A program made the position numbers and the translations under genes. The notes under the pieces are model-generated. The model was not told where the DNA came from. It saw nothing but the letters and a program-made list of their open reading frames with translations, and did no database searches. Positions 1 through 11,800 of a DNA stretch of 64,000 bases are shown piece by piece. The stretch is from Paracyclopina nana (lineage: Eukaryota > Arthropoda > Copepoda > Cyclopoida > Cyclopettidae). Every line of letters starts with the position of its first letter. Position 1 is the stretch's first letter. The DNA lies in NCBI GenBank assembly GCA_019096065.1, contig JAGUCH010000001.1:2356001-2420000 (forward strand), written 5' to 3'.

Positions 1-2
1 AT

Positions 3-1227
3 GAGGAGAAGCGCTATTTCAATTTCAAAGAATGCCTGTGGTTTTGCATGACTTCTCTCACCCCTCAGGTAGAGGAAAAAGATTTTCTGATCACGGAGGC
101 ACAGCACTTTTGATTTTCAGGGTGGAGGAGAAGCACCGAAAAATTTGTCTGGAAGATTGGTAGCAGCAACCTGGTGGCTGTTCGGTTTCATCATTATTGC
201 CTCGTACACTGCAAATTTGGCCGCTTTCTTGACTGTATCAAGGTTGGAAACTCCTGTGGAGTCTTTGGAAGATTTGTCAAAGCAGTACAAAATTCAGTAC
301 TCCCCACTGAATCAATCCGCAGCCATGGTCTACTTTGAAAGAATGGCCTACATAGAGGACAAATTCTACCAGTATGCTCAGCATAAATAGTTATAGTGCA
401 AATTATAATTTTTGCCAACTTTAGGATATGGAAGGACATGTCCCTGAACGACTCCACAGATGAATACGAGCGATCCAAATTGGCTGTCTGGGATTACCCT
501 GTGAGTGACAAGTACACCAAAATCTGGCAAAGCATGAGAGAGGCTGGCCTGCCCATGACATTGGAAGAGGCCAAGAAAAGGGTGAGGGACTCACCTTCGT
601 CGAGCGAGGGCTATGCCTTCATCGGCGATGCGACTGACATTCGATACCAGGTTTTAACCAACTGTGACCTTCAAATGGTGGGAGAGGAATTTTCGAGAAA
701 GCCATATGCACTCGCGGTGCAACAAGGCTCTCCCCTGAAAGACCAACTGAATGACGCGTAAAAATGATATGAACACTTTTATAAATTATCTCGGCTTATT
801 CATTTGATCTTAGAATTTTGAAACTCCTCAATCAACGTAAACTCGAAACGTTCAAGGAGCGTTGGTGGAACCAGAATCCGGAAAAAGTGGTTTGTGAGGA
901 TGACGGCGAGGACAGCGGAGGAGGAATATCCATTTACAACATAGGTAAATTAATTTCAAGCCCCAACTGAAAAATGAGTCATATTGCCATGCTTTTTCAG
1001 GTGGAGTGTTCATTGTGATATTTGTTGGCATAGCTTTGGCCATAGTCACTCTTATTATCGAGTATTGGTACTACAAGTACAAGAAGCCCGCAACGAACTC
1101 GGACGCTGTGGCCAAACAGCTGCAAGTGAAGCAGCAAGTTTTGAACTCGACTTATGCAGGCAAAGCTGAGTTTGGCATCAATTACCGAGGAAGCAACAAT
1201 CCTCCGGCTGTTGAAAATCAGTGGTGA
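3..1227 (+). CDS. Ir25a: Ionotropic receptor co-receptor IR25a, C-terminal part (5' truncated by window edge)
   Basis: IR25a is the conserved protostome co-receptor that forms ligand-gated cation channels with tuning IRs in chemosensory neuron membranes. Five exons are visible: 3-68, 121-371, 425-757, 814-944 and 1001-1227, joined by GT-AG introns with matching phases, giving 335 residues to the TGA stop. The visible part holds the M3 segment with the iGluR signature [21 protein letters not shown], the S2 ligand-binding lobe (including [15 protein letters not shown] and [15 protein letters not shown]), and the final membrane helix M4 ([20 protein letters not shown]) followed by a short cytoplasmic tail. 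The amino-terminal domain, S1 and the pore loop lie outside the window. The wording of M3 and S2 is much closer to IR25a than to AMPA, kainate or IR8a receptors. The gene converges on the TACC gene, whose stop is 196 bp away. Confidence 0.93.
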
Positions 1228-1423
1228 ACAGAGTTGATTTTTGGCTATTTTGTATGAATGGTGTGTGAGAAAAGTCCAAGAGCATAATACAATACAAGTA
1301 TCATTTTACATGATGGTCTATTTTAAATATTTGTCGATGTGAAAAATTAGCTATGTAGCATACACTGCTTGAATGCATGAGCACAATTCGTTAAATGTGA
1401 GCAAATTGAAAAATACACTGACT

Positions 1424-4400
1424 TTAATTGCCAACCTTTGCAATCAACTCGTCGCAGATGGCTGTCAATTCTTCGTTTTCGTGGGCTTTCTGCTCGACAG
1501 TTCGCTCTAGGTTGTTGACTCGCATTTCTGCCTTTCGGAGCATTGCCTGGAGTTGAGCAACCTCGGAATCTCTGGCCTTGCTTAGAGACTCAATCTTCTT
1601 GTTGGCCCTGAAAAACATACAATATATAACAAAACGAATCGCATGTAAGGTCAGCCTGGTAATTACTCGTATAGTTTCTCCTCTGCGTGAGCCTTCAACT
1701 TTTCGTACTTCTCCTCAGATTTCTGCTGCTTTGCAGCAAACTCCAGAGCAAGAGCTTTTAATTGGTCTTCGTTCTTTTTGAATCCAGAAATGACCTCTTT
1801 GGTCCGCTCATACTTCCTACAATGTTCAAATGATCAACGCAATTACGTACGAAGGCCTCAATGGAAGAAAATGGCATACCTGTGAACATCATTAAATGCA
1901 CGTTCGGCAGAATGAAGATCATCAAGAGTTTGATCTCTTTCACGGACCACCTTTTCTTTTTCAATTTCCATGCAAACTCGCTCCCGTTCGCGATCAGCGA
2001 CTATCTCAGATATGGTCTTCTCATACTCTTGCACAATTTTCCTGGAATCAAGAAACTTACTCTCATAATCATAATTGTAGTCTAATGCTATGAGCTTACA
2101 TCATCTCGACGTTGCCATCAGACAATCTGCTCAACTCTTGTTTCAGCGTGTTAATTTGCTGGTCAATGCCTTGGATTTCTACCTCCTTCTGATGCAGCAA
2201 TTTGTCCTTTTCCAGCAGTTGTGCTTGGTAGAACAGCTCATTTCGAGCAAGCTGCTCTTTCACTTGATCAGATAAAACTCGAACTGGCTTTGACGATGAT
2301 GCATCTTGAGGAGCGATATCACACAACTGAGCTACTTGCGGCGGTGGTTGCCTTTCGATCTCGGGCTCTTTCGGAGTCGCCTCAAAGGGGGACAGCAAAA
2401 GTTTGGACCTCTCAAACGAAGTGGCGGAAGTTGACAAAAAGGAATTTGGTTCAGTCAAAACGCTCTTCTCTTGCTCAGCCCCAATTTCGACTTCCAATCG
2501 ATCCTTGATGTTGTCAACACTCTCATTGACGAATTGCTTTTCTTCTTCCACGAATACTGGTGTCGTGGCAACATTTTGGTCGATGTCACCACTGCTGGCC
2601 TTAGTTTCAAAATGGCTGGTGGGCGCTAGAAGAGGCTGATCATCCAGCATGACTTTGGACTTGGTGGCAAACGGGTTGAAGTTGGGGTCGGATTCGAGGC
2701 TGTCTAAGAAGTCGAGGTTGTATCCACCTGCGGATGTCGTCGGGGGAGCATTGGACGGCTTCTTCTTGAGCCATGGCTTTCGAGGCAGTGGTTTCTTCTT
2801 TGGACTCGTCTTCTTCTCCACTTCCTCGTTAGATGAATCAGGGTTGTTGGAAGGCTTCACAATAGCTGTTGGTTTGGTCGGAGATTCCATGATTTCTCCC
2901 TCTAGTTGCTCGAACTGCTTCAAAGCAATGTCCTCTAATTTCTGCCTCTCGTCCAAATCCTCTTGAGGAAAGTCTGGCTTGGAGATTGCACTTTTTCTCT
3001 CAGACGACAAAATTGCTGTTTTCATTGGCTTTTCATCAATAACTTTTTCAGAAGGCTGGGAAGGCTGAGAGGTGAGATCAGCACCAGTCTCCTCTGTCAA
3101 GAGGATTTCTTGAGCACTCTCCTTGGTAGCCTCACTCGGGCAATGATCCAAAGTTTTTTCCTCAATGGGATGGCTGGATTGAAAATCAAGGCTATCTTGC
3201 ACTAAGGCATTGTCATAACTATAGGCAAAATTCTCCTCGGCTGTTTCCTTCTTTTTCACTTCATTCGGGTCAGCACATTTTTCTTCGAATTCGAGCTCTC
3301 GGATGAAGGCACTTTCAGAACTAACAATGGCTTTCTCTAGCTCTGTCTCAACGGGTTTAGCGTCGTTCAATTCAACTGGTCTTTCAGTTGTATTTTTCAC
3401 CAATTCAGGCTTCTCACCTACACTTACTACATTTACGCTTTCAATAGGCAAAAGAGTTGGTGGTGCACCGGCTTTGGCTTCCAATTCAAGCTCTGAGCCA
3501 TTCTCGGCACTGTCTGAGCTGGGCTCTGGAGCCTTTTCTTCCAGGATTTCTAGATCTTCTTTAATTTCGCAATTTTCCAGCACTAAATCATTGCTGTGGG
3601 AAGCACATGCAATCGTTGACTCCTGGATTTTTTGCGCAACTTTTTCTTCATGAACATCATGAGCAATCTCCTTCTGTTCTTGTTCTGCTTCAATGGCTTT
3701 AGCATTTACCTCAAGGCTTTCACGTGCCCCACTTTCTGCAGTATCAACAAACTTCTCGTCTTCCTTCTCCAAAACACAAGCTTTTTGCGATTCAAGGCTT
3801 GAATCTACAGTAACAGCTTCACCTATCTCAGAGTTAATTTGGTCATTTCCTTTTACGACGGCAGACTCATCTTCTAGGGACACAATTTCAATTGTTGTCG
3901 AATTGTCTTCATTCTTTTCCTCCTGGGCTGCTTCTTCAAGCTTCTCATGGAGATTTTCAACGGCTTCGTTTTCCTTGATATCAGATTCCAAAGTGCACTG
4001 CGCTAAAACGTGTTTATCGTCTGCAATTAAGTTCAGATGGGAGTTGTCGATGTTGACATCACTGTCCTTGCATGACTCACTTTTGTCAATAGGAGCATGA
4101 GGAGCTGGACTGTCAAAGAGATGCTTTTTTATTGTGTTCACCACTTGAGGATCGCGTTCATCACTCTTGTCGTTTTTGGCTGGGGGAGTGGGTGGTTTGG
4201 CCAGGCTTTGAATTCTTGGAAGATCAGTTGGCGTGGAGACATTGCTATCTACCTTGACAATCTTGAAACTCAAATTCGGAGTTTTAGTCACACTATTTGG
4301 CTTCAGTTGAGGCAAATTCAGAGCTTGGTGGTTGAATTCAATTTCCTCATCATCCGACTCGTCGGAAGCTGTTTTAAGCTGTTCTAGTAGGTCCTCGACG

Positions 4401-5011
4401 GAGCTGGGCTTGTCGTTGGACAAGTGGGCATCCTCTGGAAGATCAAGAGGGGTAGGAGTGGCAAGTTCTCTGTCATCGTCATTAAACTCATCGGCCTCTT
4501 CGGGGGACGGCTTCTTAGTTGATTTAAGCTGGAGACCAGCTAAGACGTCAGTGATGGAGAGATCCAACCCGTTTTCAGACACCTTGACGTCTTTCACATC
4601 CAGGAAGACTTGGGAGCTTTGGAATGAGGCATCGAAAGATTGTTCGTTCGCGCTTTCGTATTCGCTTTCCTCGGATTCTGAAAGGTACGTAAGTGTATGG
4701 TAAAAACGAGATTGGCAACATGATCATGTAGAGGGAGCCTACCAAGAATGGAGCTGTCAAGCTTGTAAGCTCGATGCGAAGATGGAGCCTGAACCTGAAT
4801 CTCCGGCCTTTCTTGGCCCTCTGAAGGAGCCTGGTCAACACTATTGAAAGAGGTATCAGCGGATGATATCTCCACAACTTCATCCTTGGGTCCATTTCTG
4901 AAAAGCGAGCAGAAATTAGCTTGAATCGGCATAGAAAAGTATGAATTCCCATTTATACTTGTATAGTATGAGCACAGCCAAGAGAAATGCAAAGACAAAC
5001 ACTAAGAGCAT
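1424..5011 (-). CDS. TACC family centrosomal coiled-coil protein
   Basis: Transforming acidic coiled-coil proteins bind microtubules through XMAP215/chTOG and act at centrosomes and spindles. Exons in transcription order are 4959-5011 (tentative), 4743-4897, 2100-4677, 1880-2041, 1667-1816 and 1424-1607. All phases agree and give about 1093 residues. The large exon encodes a highly acidic, Ser/Glu-rich, disordered middle. The last four exons encode the roughly 200-residue TACC coiled coil, which begins in the large exon ([15 protein letters not shown]) and ends with [19 protein letters not shown], closely matching the end of vertebrate TACC3. The start is the weak point. The 53-bp first exon has an in-phase consensus donor but would add a 17-residue hydrophobic segment, which is unusual for the family. 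The exons from 4897 downward are solid. Confidence 0.88.
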
Positions 5012-5795
5012 AAAGGGAAGTTTTAAGGCACTTTCACAATGTGGACATGATCAGCTGTGTTGCAAGGGCCCAGCTGGAAAATAGCCCTCATTCGGCAAGG
5101 CCCAATGGCTTTCTACGATATGCAGTGGAATGGATGAAGAATTGGTACTGAATACCTCCACGAGCATGCTTCTTCTATAAGAACGTGTCAAGATAAAGCA
5201 TGTTCTACCACATCATTAGTCTAAATAGATGACCCCATTAAAAAACTCTCGAATAAATTGCGCTCTGTGGATGCATGAGCTATATGTCGATACTATAACT
5301 ACACCTAGACGTGCACTGTGGAGAAGTATAGAGCAAAAAATCGACTATCAAAATGACTCTAATGAAGAACTTAAAATAAAGTCATGGCTTTCTTATCATC
5401 ATTGAGCAAATGAAAGTGATCCTTTTTTCTCCTTAAGAAGTTGCCTAAGAATCATCCAGAATCATCTCGTTCTTGAGGATGCAGTGGCACTTTATTAGTA
5501 CTAGGATCTCATCGAGAAGGCTGACATTGCTTATTAAATCGTGATTGGAAAGCCCTCATAAATATCCTGCTGCTATATAATATAACTTTCTCTTTCGTAT
5601 AATGATCCACTGTGTCCGGGAGTAGAAGAAAGGCATAGAGAACTAGGAGAACCGTGTCGTTGACAGCCTTTCCCTCTGCTCTCTCGCAACAAGTAAACCA
5701 CTTCATTGCTTTGCAGGAGGCCCGTGATACAAGAGAGGAGCTCTCCTACCTTTCCTAGAGCCTGGAAAAATACCACTCAATAGCATCATATCAGA
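5012..5795. other. Intergenic stretch without a supported gene
   Basis: This stretch lies between the putative start of the TACC gene (minus) and the small membrane-protein gene (plus), so it probably contains both promoters. I see no convincing ORF, RNA gene or repeat in it. Confidence 0.4.
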
Positions 5796-6086
5796 ATGAG
5801 TGCGACGAAGAATCGATGGCACGAATCCGGGGGCCGAGCCATGGCCGCAGCCAAGGCCATGAACAACCTCCAGCAAATACCTGTGCAAGGTGGGCCCCGA
5901 GGGGCCGTTTCAGAGGAGCAATTCAACCGAGCAAAAGGGACCTTCATCGGCCTTTTCCTCCTCCTCGTCACAGTGTGGAGCACCTTCCTCATCACGGCCA
6001 TTTTCGCACTCCGCGTGAATTTGGACAGTTGCGAAAATTGCCCGGAGGAGTGCGCGTGCAGGTCTCAAGCCCCAGCTTGGGGCTAA
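5796..6086 (+). CDS. Small single-pass membrane protein of unknown function
   Basis: A 96-residue ORF begins at the first ATG after a stretch with no upstream ATG in frame. It has a polar N-terminal half, one hydrophobic segment at about residues 51-72 (TFIGLFLLLVTVWSTFLITA) and a short Cys-rich tail with five cysteines in about a dozen residues (CENCPEECACR). The clustered cysteines just after the helix suggest either a small metal-binding or disulfide patch on the far side, or palmitoylation if that side is cytosolic. I do not recognise the family. The stop codon is only 16 bp from the stop of the opposing minus-strand ORF. A single exon this short could be chance, but the membrane helix and Cys cluster make a real gene somewhat more likely. 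Confidence 0.45.
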   Translation: MSATKNRWHESGGRAMAAAKAMNNLQQIPVQGGPRGAVSEEQFNRAKGTFIGLFLLLVTVWSTFLITAIFALRVNLDSCENCPEECACRSQAPAWG

Positions 6087-6102
6087 TTTGCATCCTCATG
6101 AC

Positions 6103-6848
6103 TTACTCGTGTGAGATTTGTACGGCTTTTCCAGCAGCCTCGGTGACAACCTCTTGAGCGTAGCTCGTGTACTTTTCGTGATCAATTTTCGTGATGATGG
6201 AAGTCCGCTCGCTCCAACGCTCGTCTTCGTCTATGGCAGCCTCGTCAAGTGAGGCTATGGCACAATATCTGGAAGGGGACACAGCCACTGTGGCAGCTCC
6301 TGAAGCTGGTGCCTTCTTTTCCGCATCATCTTCTGAAGGCTTGTCATTTCCCTGGAAAGAAAATGGACACCAGTGAGAGGCTTTCTTCTACCATGTACGA
6401 TTAATGGCAAACGGCTGTGAAGTGCACATTGTAAAAAAACGAACACTAGCTAATGAATAATTGTTGCCGCAATTCAGCTTTTTTAAGCTTGTCCCCATAT
6501 TTTTGAACGGATGGTCCCCACAAAAAACCAAAACATTCAGACTGCGCTAGAATTTACCGCATAGCAATTTGGTTTTGCAAATAGTCAATTAGTCAAATGC
6601 TGGCACAAAAACTGCATAGCTACTAATTTGCAAGCTCTAGTATTCACTCAAATATGAAGAAGGCTGAAATATTTTCAAGCCGCAAATCCTAGATTCTCCC
6701 CTCCTTACTACACAAGATAATTCATGAGATTGCTAATAATGTACTACAACTAGCTCTAACGTCAAAACATGGAATATACAACTAGTGGACTCACTGAATG
6801 ATGCACTTTCTTGGGCTTTGGTCGCTGCTTTTTCTTTCGGCCTCCCAT
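6103..6848 (-). CDS. Small two-exon protein of unknown function (exons possibly part of a larger gene)
   Basis: Two minus-strand exons join in phase 0. The first is 6795-6848, starting with ATG and very basic (GGRKKKQRPKPKK), with donor GTGAGT. The second is 6103-6351, after acceptor TTTCCAG. Together they give 101 residues: a Lys-rich head, an acidic linker (DKPSEDDAEKK), an Ala/Ser stretch and a charged C-terminal half containing DEDERWSERTSIITKIDHEKY. I do not recognise the family. The stop codon TAA lies inside a perfect donor-like GAGTAAGT, so the gene may instead splice onward and the true C-terminus may differ. Sequence upstream of the ATG stays open for a few codons in the same frame, so a 5' exon is also possible. 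Confidence 0.35.
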
Positions 6849-7128
6849 TTCGTAACTGGCTTAGGGAAATGGCCAACAAATTGTAATATCATATGATGTG
6901 CTGCTGGCTCTGATGCAACTATAATTTCTTAGGGGTGAAAGCCAAAAATGCGACACTAAATCTAGACTTGGCAGCTGGCCAATTACGACTTCTCTCCATA
7001 TGCTGTTTTGTCAGCATCAATTTACAACACCCTTATTACCTGATCCGCTCCACCGCCAAAACAGAGACTCATTCCGCGCTTAGACATAAGACTGAACTAG
7101 GGAAATGAGAAGTCATACAAGTTCTTAC

Positions 7129-7248
7129 CGAATATTTGTACCAGGCAAAAAGAGAAGGCAGAGCTAGGATTCCCATCATAGCCAGGCTAGCTTGTAACAA
7201 AGACAACACGCAACTGACAAAAGGATGTCTCATTTTTCCCAAGCTCAT
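7129..7248 (-). CDS. Candidate exon encoding a short membrane segment
   Basis: A 120-bp minus-strand exon candidate starts at an ATG and ends at a good donor (GTAAGA). It encodes 40 residues with a hydrophobic stretch (VLSLLQASLAMMGILALPSL) followed by FAWYKYS. It ends in phase 0. None of the nearby downstream exons I could find joins it cleanly, so its gene is unresolved. It may be the first exon of the small gene ending at 6103, with an exon I have not identified in between. Confidence 0.25.
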
Positions 7249-8230
7249 TTTTGCACTTAAAGCTACAATCCAGTTTCAGTGAGTATCATACAAAACTACA
7301 AGGAAATTCGGGGTGGCCTTAGACAATATAGCAGATTGGCTTTCTAACTTCAACAAATTGGGGTTAGTATGTTCGTCGGCTTACCTCTTTTACTGCCTCT
7401 TTTGGAAACTTGCGCTGTTTATTGCCCATGAATGAGCTAGATTTGAGCATAGATGCTTGAAAACGCGAAATTCAACTAATTTGAAGGTGGCGGAAGTCTG
7501 TGCCAAAACATGCCGGAAAAAGAGTGAAAGCCGAGCATTTTACGACTACACGCACATGTTCCGTAGATGACCCGCGTCTGATCTCTTATCAAAAAATTCC
7601 TCGCGCACGCACTTGGGAATTTTCTCGACATTTAAAGTTTAAAACATCTCTTTACTACTATGGAAAGAAGCAGGTGCGAATAAAAATGAAGATTTCCATT
7701 TCTAATTTAACTCTTCTGGAATGCATCTGAAAGCCACAAAGAGTTATGTTAAAAGCATTCAAGATCGAAGATTAAACGGTCGTTAAAGCATGATCGATAT
7801 GCTATGCAAGTGCAGTTTACAAGTTCTAGCTGCATTTCAAAAAAACATGTGATAGCCATCAAGTTTGTGCGTTTGAAATAGGCTGTGTATCATGCTTGGG
7901 ATTCTGATTTCGTGAAAAAGATCAAAGTTAGCGCTGTTGGCCAAATGGGCGTGACATGGGTTTACGAGACAAGACACATGAAAGTACATCTATATATCTC
8001 GAGAGTACAACTGCATCAATTGATGCCAAAGAAGTGTCAATCATTTCTTAGCTACGCGTGTCCGTCTCTTGGACACATAACAATCTCTAAAAAGATCGAT
8101 GAAGGGCATATCAGCAATACAGGTTTACGTGAAACACGAACAATGGCAGTTACTAGTTGGTGAAAAATCCGAATCGGGTAATTCTATCCAGCTAAGTTAA
8201 GAAACTAGCGCGTAATTGATGCTTCCTCAC

Positions 8231-8398
8231 CTTTCTAAAAAGCCTGCTGACCGGGGAAGAAGGCGAGCCTCGGTTAGAAAGGGAAGCAAAATTCCTCAGA
8301 ATTTGAAGTGGCGACGAGGTTGACGTTGACGGTCCACGAGGAGTCACGGCCTTTTTTGGCGAGGGATCGTAGTTTTCGTCGTTCCCAACTTTCTTCAT
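8231..8398 (-). CDS. First coding exon of an unidentified minus-strand gene
   Basis: ATG at 8396-8398 opens a 56-codon exon ending at donor GTGAGG in phase 0. The peptide is basic, Ser/Pro-rich and studded with SP/TP sites (NYDPSPKK, AVTPRG, SSPLQ, RGSPSSPVSRLFRK), a composition typical of disordered CDK targets such as cell-cycle regulators. I cannot place the following exons with confidence: the region 7380-7500 contains a candidate ending in donor GTAAGC, but no acceptor keeps the phase. The exon is head-to-head with POLA1, 450 bp away, and the two may share a promoter. The identity is unknown. Confidence 0.4.
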
Positions 8399-8848
8399 CG
8401 TAAATCAGCCACGAAATGTAAACTGAAGAAGTCACAAAGGATAAAATTCACTTTTGTTACAGAACTCGCCCGTCCGTCGATTTCGCGAGATTTTCAAATT
8501 TTGTTTATTCGGGCGACAAAAAAATAATTCTTTTCGATACCAATTTTTAAGAAATCATTCATTTTCTTTTAGAGATATTTTGAAATAAGGATTTTTAAAT
8601 TATATTTGACTTAATTTTGGCTTGTACTCTTTTAAGTTTTTCCATTTTTTTTGTTATGATTCAATTTTCCCGGGAAGAATTGAAAAACAGCTGAACTCAA
8701 AAGAGCGCGAAATAGGCTTATATGACGTCATCGTTTCATAACATAATCAAGTGAAGTAAAAAGTGAGTGACGTCAAAAGTCCACGAACTTTTCAACATAA
8801 CGAAAGTTTATTAAATTGAGTTTTAGAGGGAAAACCTTTTCTGAAGCA
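8399..8848. promoter_or_regulatory. Shared divergent promoter of POLA1 and a minus-strand gene, with CRE and E2F-like sites
   Basis: The 450 bp between the two start codons contain two perfect CRE/ATF palindromes TGACGTCA at 8723-8730 and 8768-8775, and an E2F-type core GCGCGAAA at 8705-8712, all within 75 bp and about 75-145 bp upstream of the POLA1 start codon. E2F and CREB/ATF sites are established drivers of replication genes at G1/S, so cell-cycle control of POLA1 is a reasonable inference. No TATA box is obvious in that cluster. Confidence 0.55.
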
Positions 8849-11800
8849 ATGTCAGACAGTGAAGACAAGACGGAGGCCGCCACAGGCCTCGCGACCTCCA
8901 GGTCAAGGAGGGAGCGAGGAGCTAAAAAGGCCTCTCGAATGCAAGAATTGAACGAACTCCGCAATTCGCGAGCAACGGGAAAGCGAAAATGGGAGGACGA
9001 TGAAGAAATCCAAAATGTCTATGATGTCGTGGACGACAACGAGTACAGCGAGCTAGTGTCAAAACGACAGCACGATGACTGGATTGTGGATGATGATGGC
9101 GCCTATGTTGAGGACGGTCGTGAAATATTCGATGAGGAAATGGGCGACGAGATGGCGGGACATCGATCTTCGTCAAAGAAGGACAAAAAGGCCAGTGGTA
9201 AAGGTCTTCGCAGAAAGGCTGATGCTAATGCAACTGCTGAAGATTCCGCATCTTCCGCTGGAGGTAAATTCAACTTTAACTTTTTTCCACTTTTGAAGAT
9301 TCATTGTTTAATTTAATTTGCAGGAAAATCAATCAAGAACATGATACTTAATATGGGTGGATCAGCCAAGCGAAAAACTGAAGCCAACCTCGAGAATGAT
9401 GCAGTTCTTGGTGAACTGTTGGGGCAAATTAAGTCCACCAAATCTGAGGCAAAAAGCAGCAGCTCAAAAACTTTTGCAGCAACTCAACAACGTCTTCAAA
9501 GTTCATCTTCAAAGCCTCATCACAATCCGTTTGCTCTGAGGCCGTCCACTGGCCTCAAAAAGATTGTCAAGAAAGAAGTCGTTGCTCCCTCGCCAATTGT
9601 TGACGAGGGCCCATTATCTCAGATGATTGAAGAAGAAGCCGAAGTGGAAACTCAATTAGAAGATTATAGTACTATTATTAAGGAGGAGGAAATTGAAGAG
9701 CCCGCTCCGACTCAATTAATTGAGGAGGGGGAGGAGGAAGAAGAAGCAAAAGTCGAGGTGAAAAAGGAAATTCAAGCCAACCGAGGTTTCAAGGCTGCTG
9801 AGCTAGAGGACGTGAAAGTGGAGGCATTGCCCAAAGGCTGGTCTATCAAGGCTGCCAAATGCGACAAAGACTCCGGAGAAATGGACATAAAGTTGGACCC
9901 TGGAAAGTTGCCACTGGTAAAAAGCGAGGCTGGTGGCAAAGTTTTGAGAATGTTTTGGCTGGATGCGTTTGAGGACCAATACAAACATCCAGGCACCGTG
10001 TGGCTTTTTGGAAAAGTTTACATTGAGGCTGCAAAGACGTACGTTTCGTGCTGCCTCACTGTCAAGAACATTGAGCGGCAAGTTTTCCTTCTGAAAAGAA
10101 ACGACGACACTGACATTGCCCAAGTGTACGAGGAGTTCAACACGAAAATCACTCCGAGATTCAAAATTGCCGAATTCAAGTCGAGGCCCACTGAAAAGAA
10201 TTACGCCTTTGAGTATGAGGACGTGCCGAATGTGGGCGAATATCTGGAGGTCATCTATTCGCCCAAGTATCCAGCCCTGCCCACGGATTTGAAGGGGGAC
10301 ACTTTTAGCAGGATTTTCGGCGCCAACCAATCCAGTCTTGAGCGGTTCCTACTCGACCGAAAAATCAAGGGTCCGTGTTGGCTGGAGGTGAAAATGGTGT
10401 CATCCTCCGAGGTGCCGACTTCATGGTGTAAACTCGAGGCCATTTGCGATAACCCGAACAATGTGTCGGTGGTGGCCACTAATCCCCCTCCTACACCCCC
10501 TGTGACCATAATGGCCTTCAACATGAAAACCACCATCAATCCCAAGAGCCATCAAAATGAGGTCAGCCTCGTGTCTGGACTCGTGCACTACAAGTTTTTC
10601 TTGGACCGGCCCGCACCTCAGCCTCCATATGTTGAGCACTTTTGCGGCCTCACTCGGCCCTCGGATGAGGTGTGGCCTTTTGACTTTTCCAAAGTCCTCG
10701 CGCAAAACAACTCCTCGTCAGCCAAAGTGGAGAAAATGGATTCCGAACGAGCCCTCTTGGGCTTTGTCCTCGCCAAGATTGGCAAAATCGATCCCGACAT
10801 CATAATTGGCCATGACATATTCGGCTTTGACATTGAGGTGTTGCTGCATAGGACAATGGTCAATAAGATTCCCAATTGGTCTCGACTGGGACGGCTGCGG
10901 CGAAGTCAGCCTTTGACTGGAAAAGGCCGCACAAGCGACCGGCTCGCCACTACTGGTAGGCTGCTTTGTGACCTCAAAATCTCGGCCAAGGAATTGATAC
11001 GATGCAAGAGTTACGAGTTGGGGCCATTGATTGAAAAGTTGCTGGGGAAGCCTTTGGAAGGCCGCCTTGAGTTGGATGTCGAGGCGATGAGGAAAGCATA
11101 TGGCTCATCTAAGGCTCTTTTGCAAACCACAACCCAAAGTTTGCAAGAGGCCGCGGATACTCTGCAGGTGCGTAATCAAGTTGCATTTAAATACATCCTT
11201 AATGCATTACTTCTTCGTTTTAGTGCATTTGCGAGCTGAATGCTTTGCCATTAGCATTGCAAATCACCCAAGTGGCCGGAAATGTCATGTCTCGAACTCT
11301 TTTGGGAGGTCGGGCTGAAAGGAACGAGTTCCTTTTGCTCCACGCTTTCCACGAAAAAAATTACATCGTGCCTGACAAGCAATATGGGGGCAAGAAGAAG
11401 GTAGTTACTGAGGATGGAGAGGAGCAAGAGCTGCCCAAGGGGGGACGTAGAAAGCCTGCTTACGCCGGAGGTCTCGTCCTCGAGCCCAAAAAGGGCTTCT
11501 ATGATAACTTCATTTTACTCATGGACTTCAACTCGTTGTACCCTTCGATCATACAGGAGTACAACATTTGTTTTACAACCGTCTCGCGAGAAAAACCGAG
11601 CAAGGTAAACTATATTATCAAAATGTAAAATTGTAGCATAAATTAACTGCTGATTCTAGGAGGCTGCTGATGACTACATTCCTGACTTGCCCGAGGACGC
11701 GTTGCCTGGAATTTTACCCACTGAGATCAGAAAGTTGGTGGAGAGCCGAAGAGCAGTCAAGACTCTGCTCAACAATCCGGACTTGTCTGAAGATCTGAAA

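Noticed and set aside
2649..4703. Several plus-strand ORFs opposite the TACC gene
   Set aside because: Low-complexity Ser/Phe-rich shadows of the acidic coding strand, with no start context, domains or splice signals.
4594..4998. Minus-strand ORF of 134 codons at the start of the TACC gene
   Set aside because: It reads through two introns; only the part in exon 4743-4897 is coding, and consensus splice sites explain the rest.
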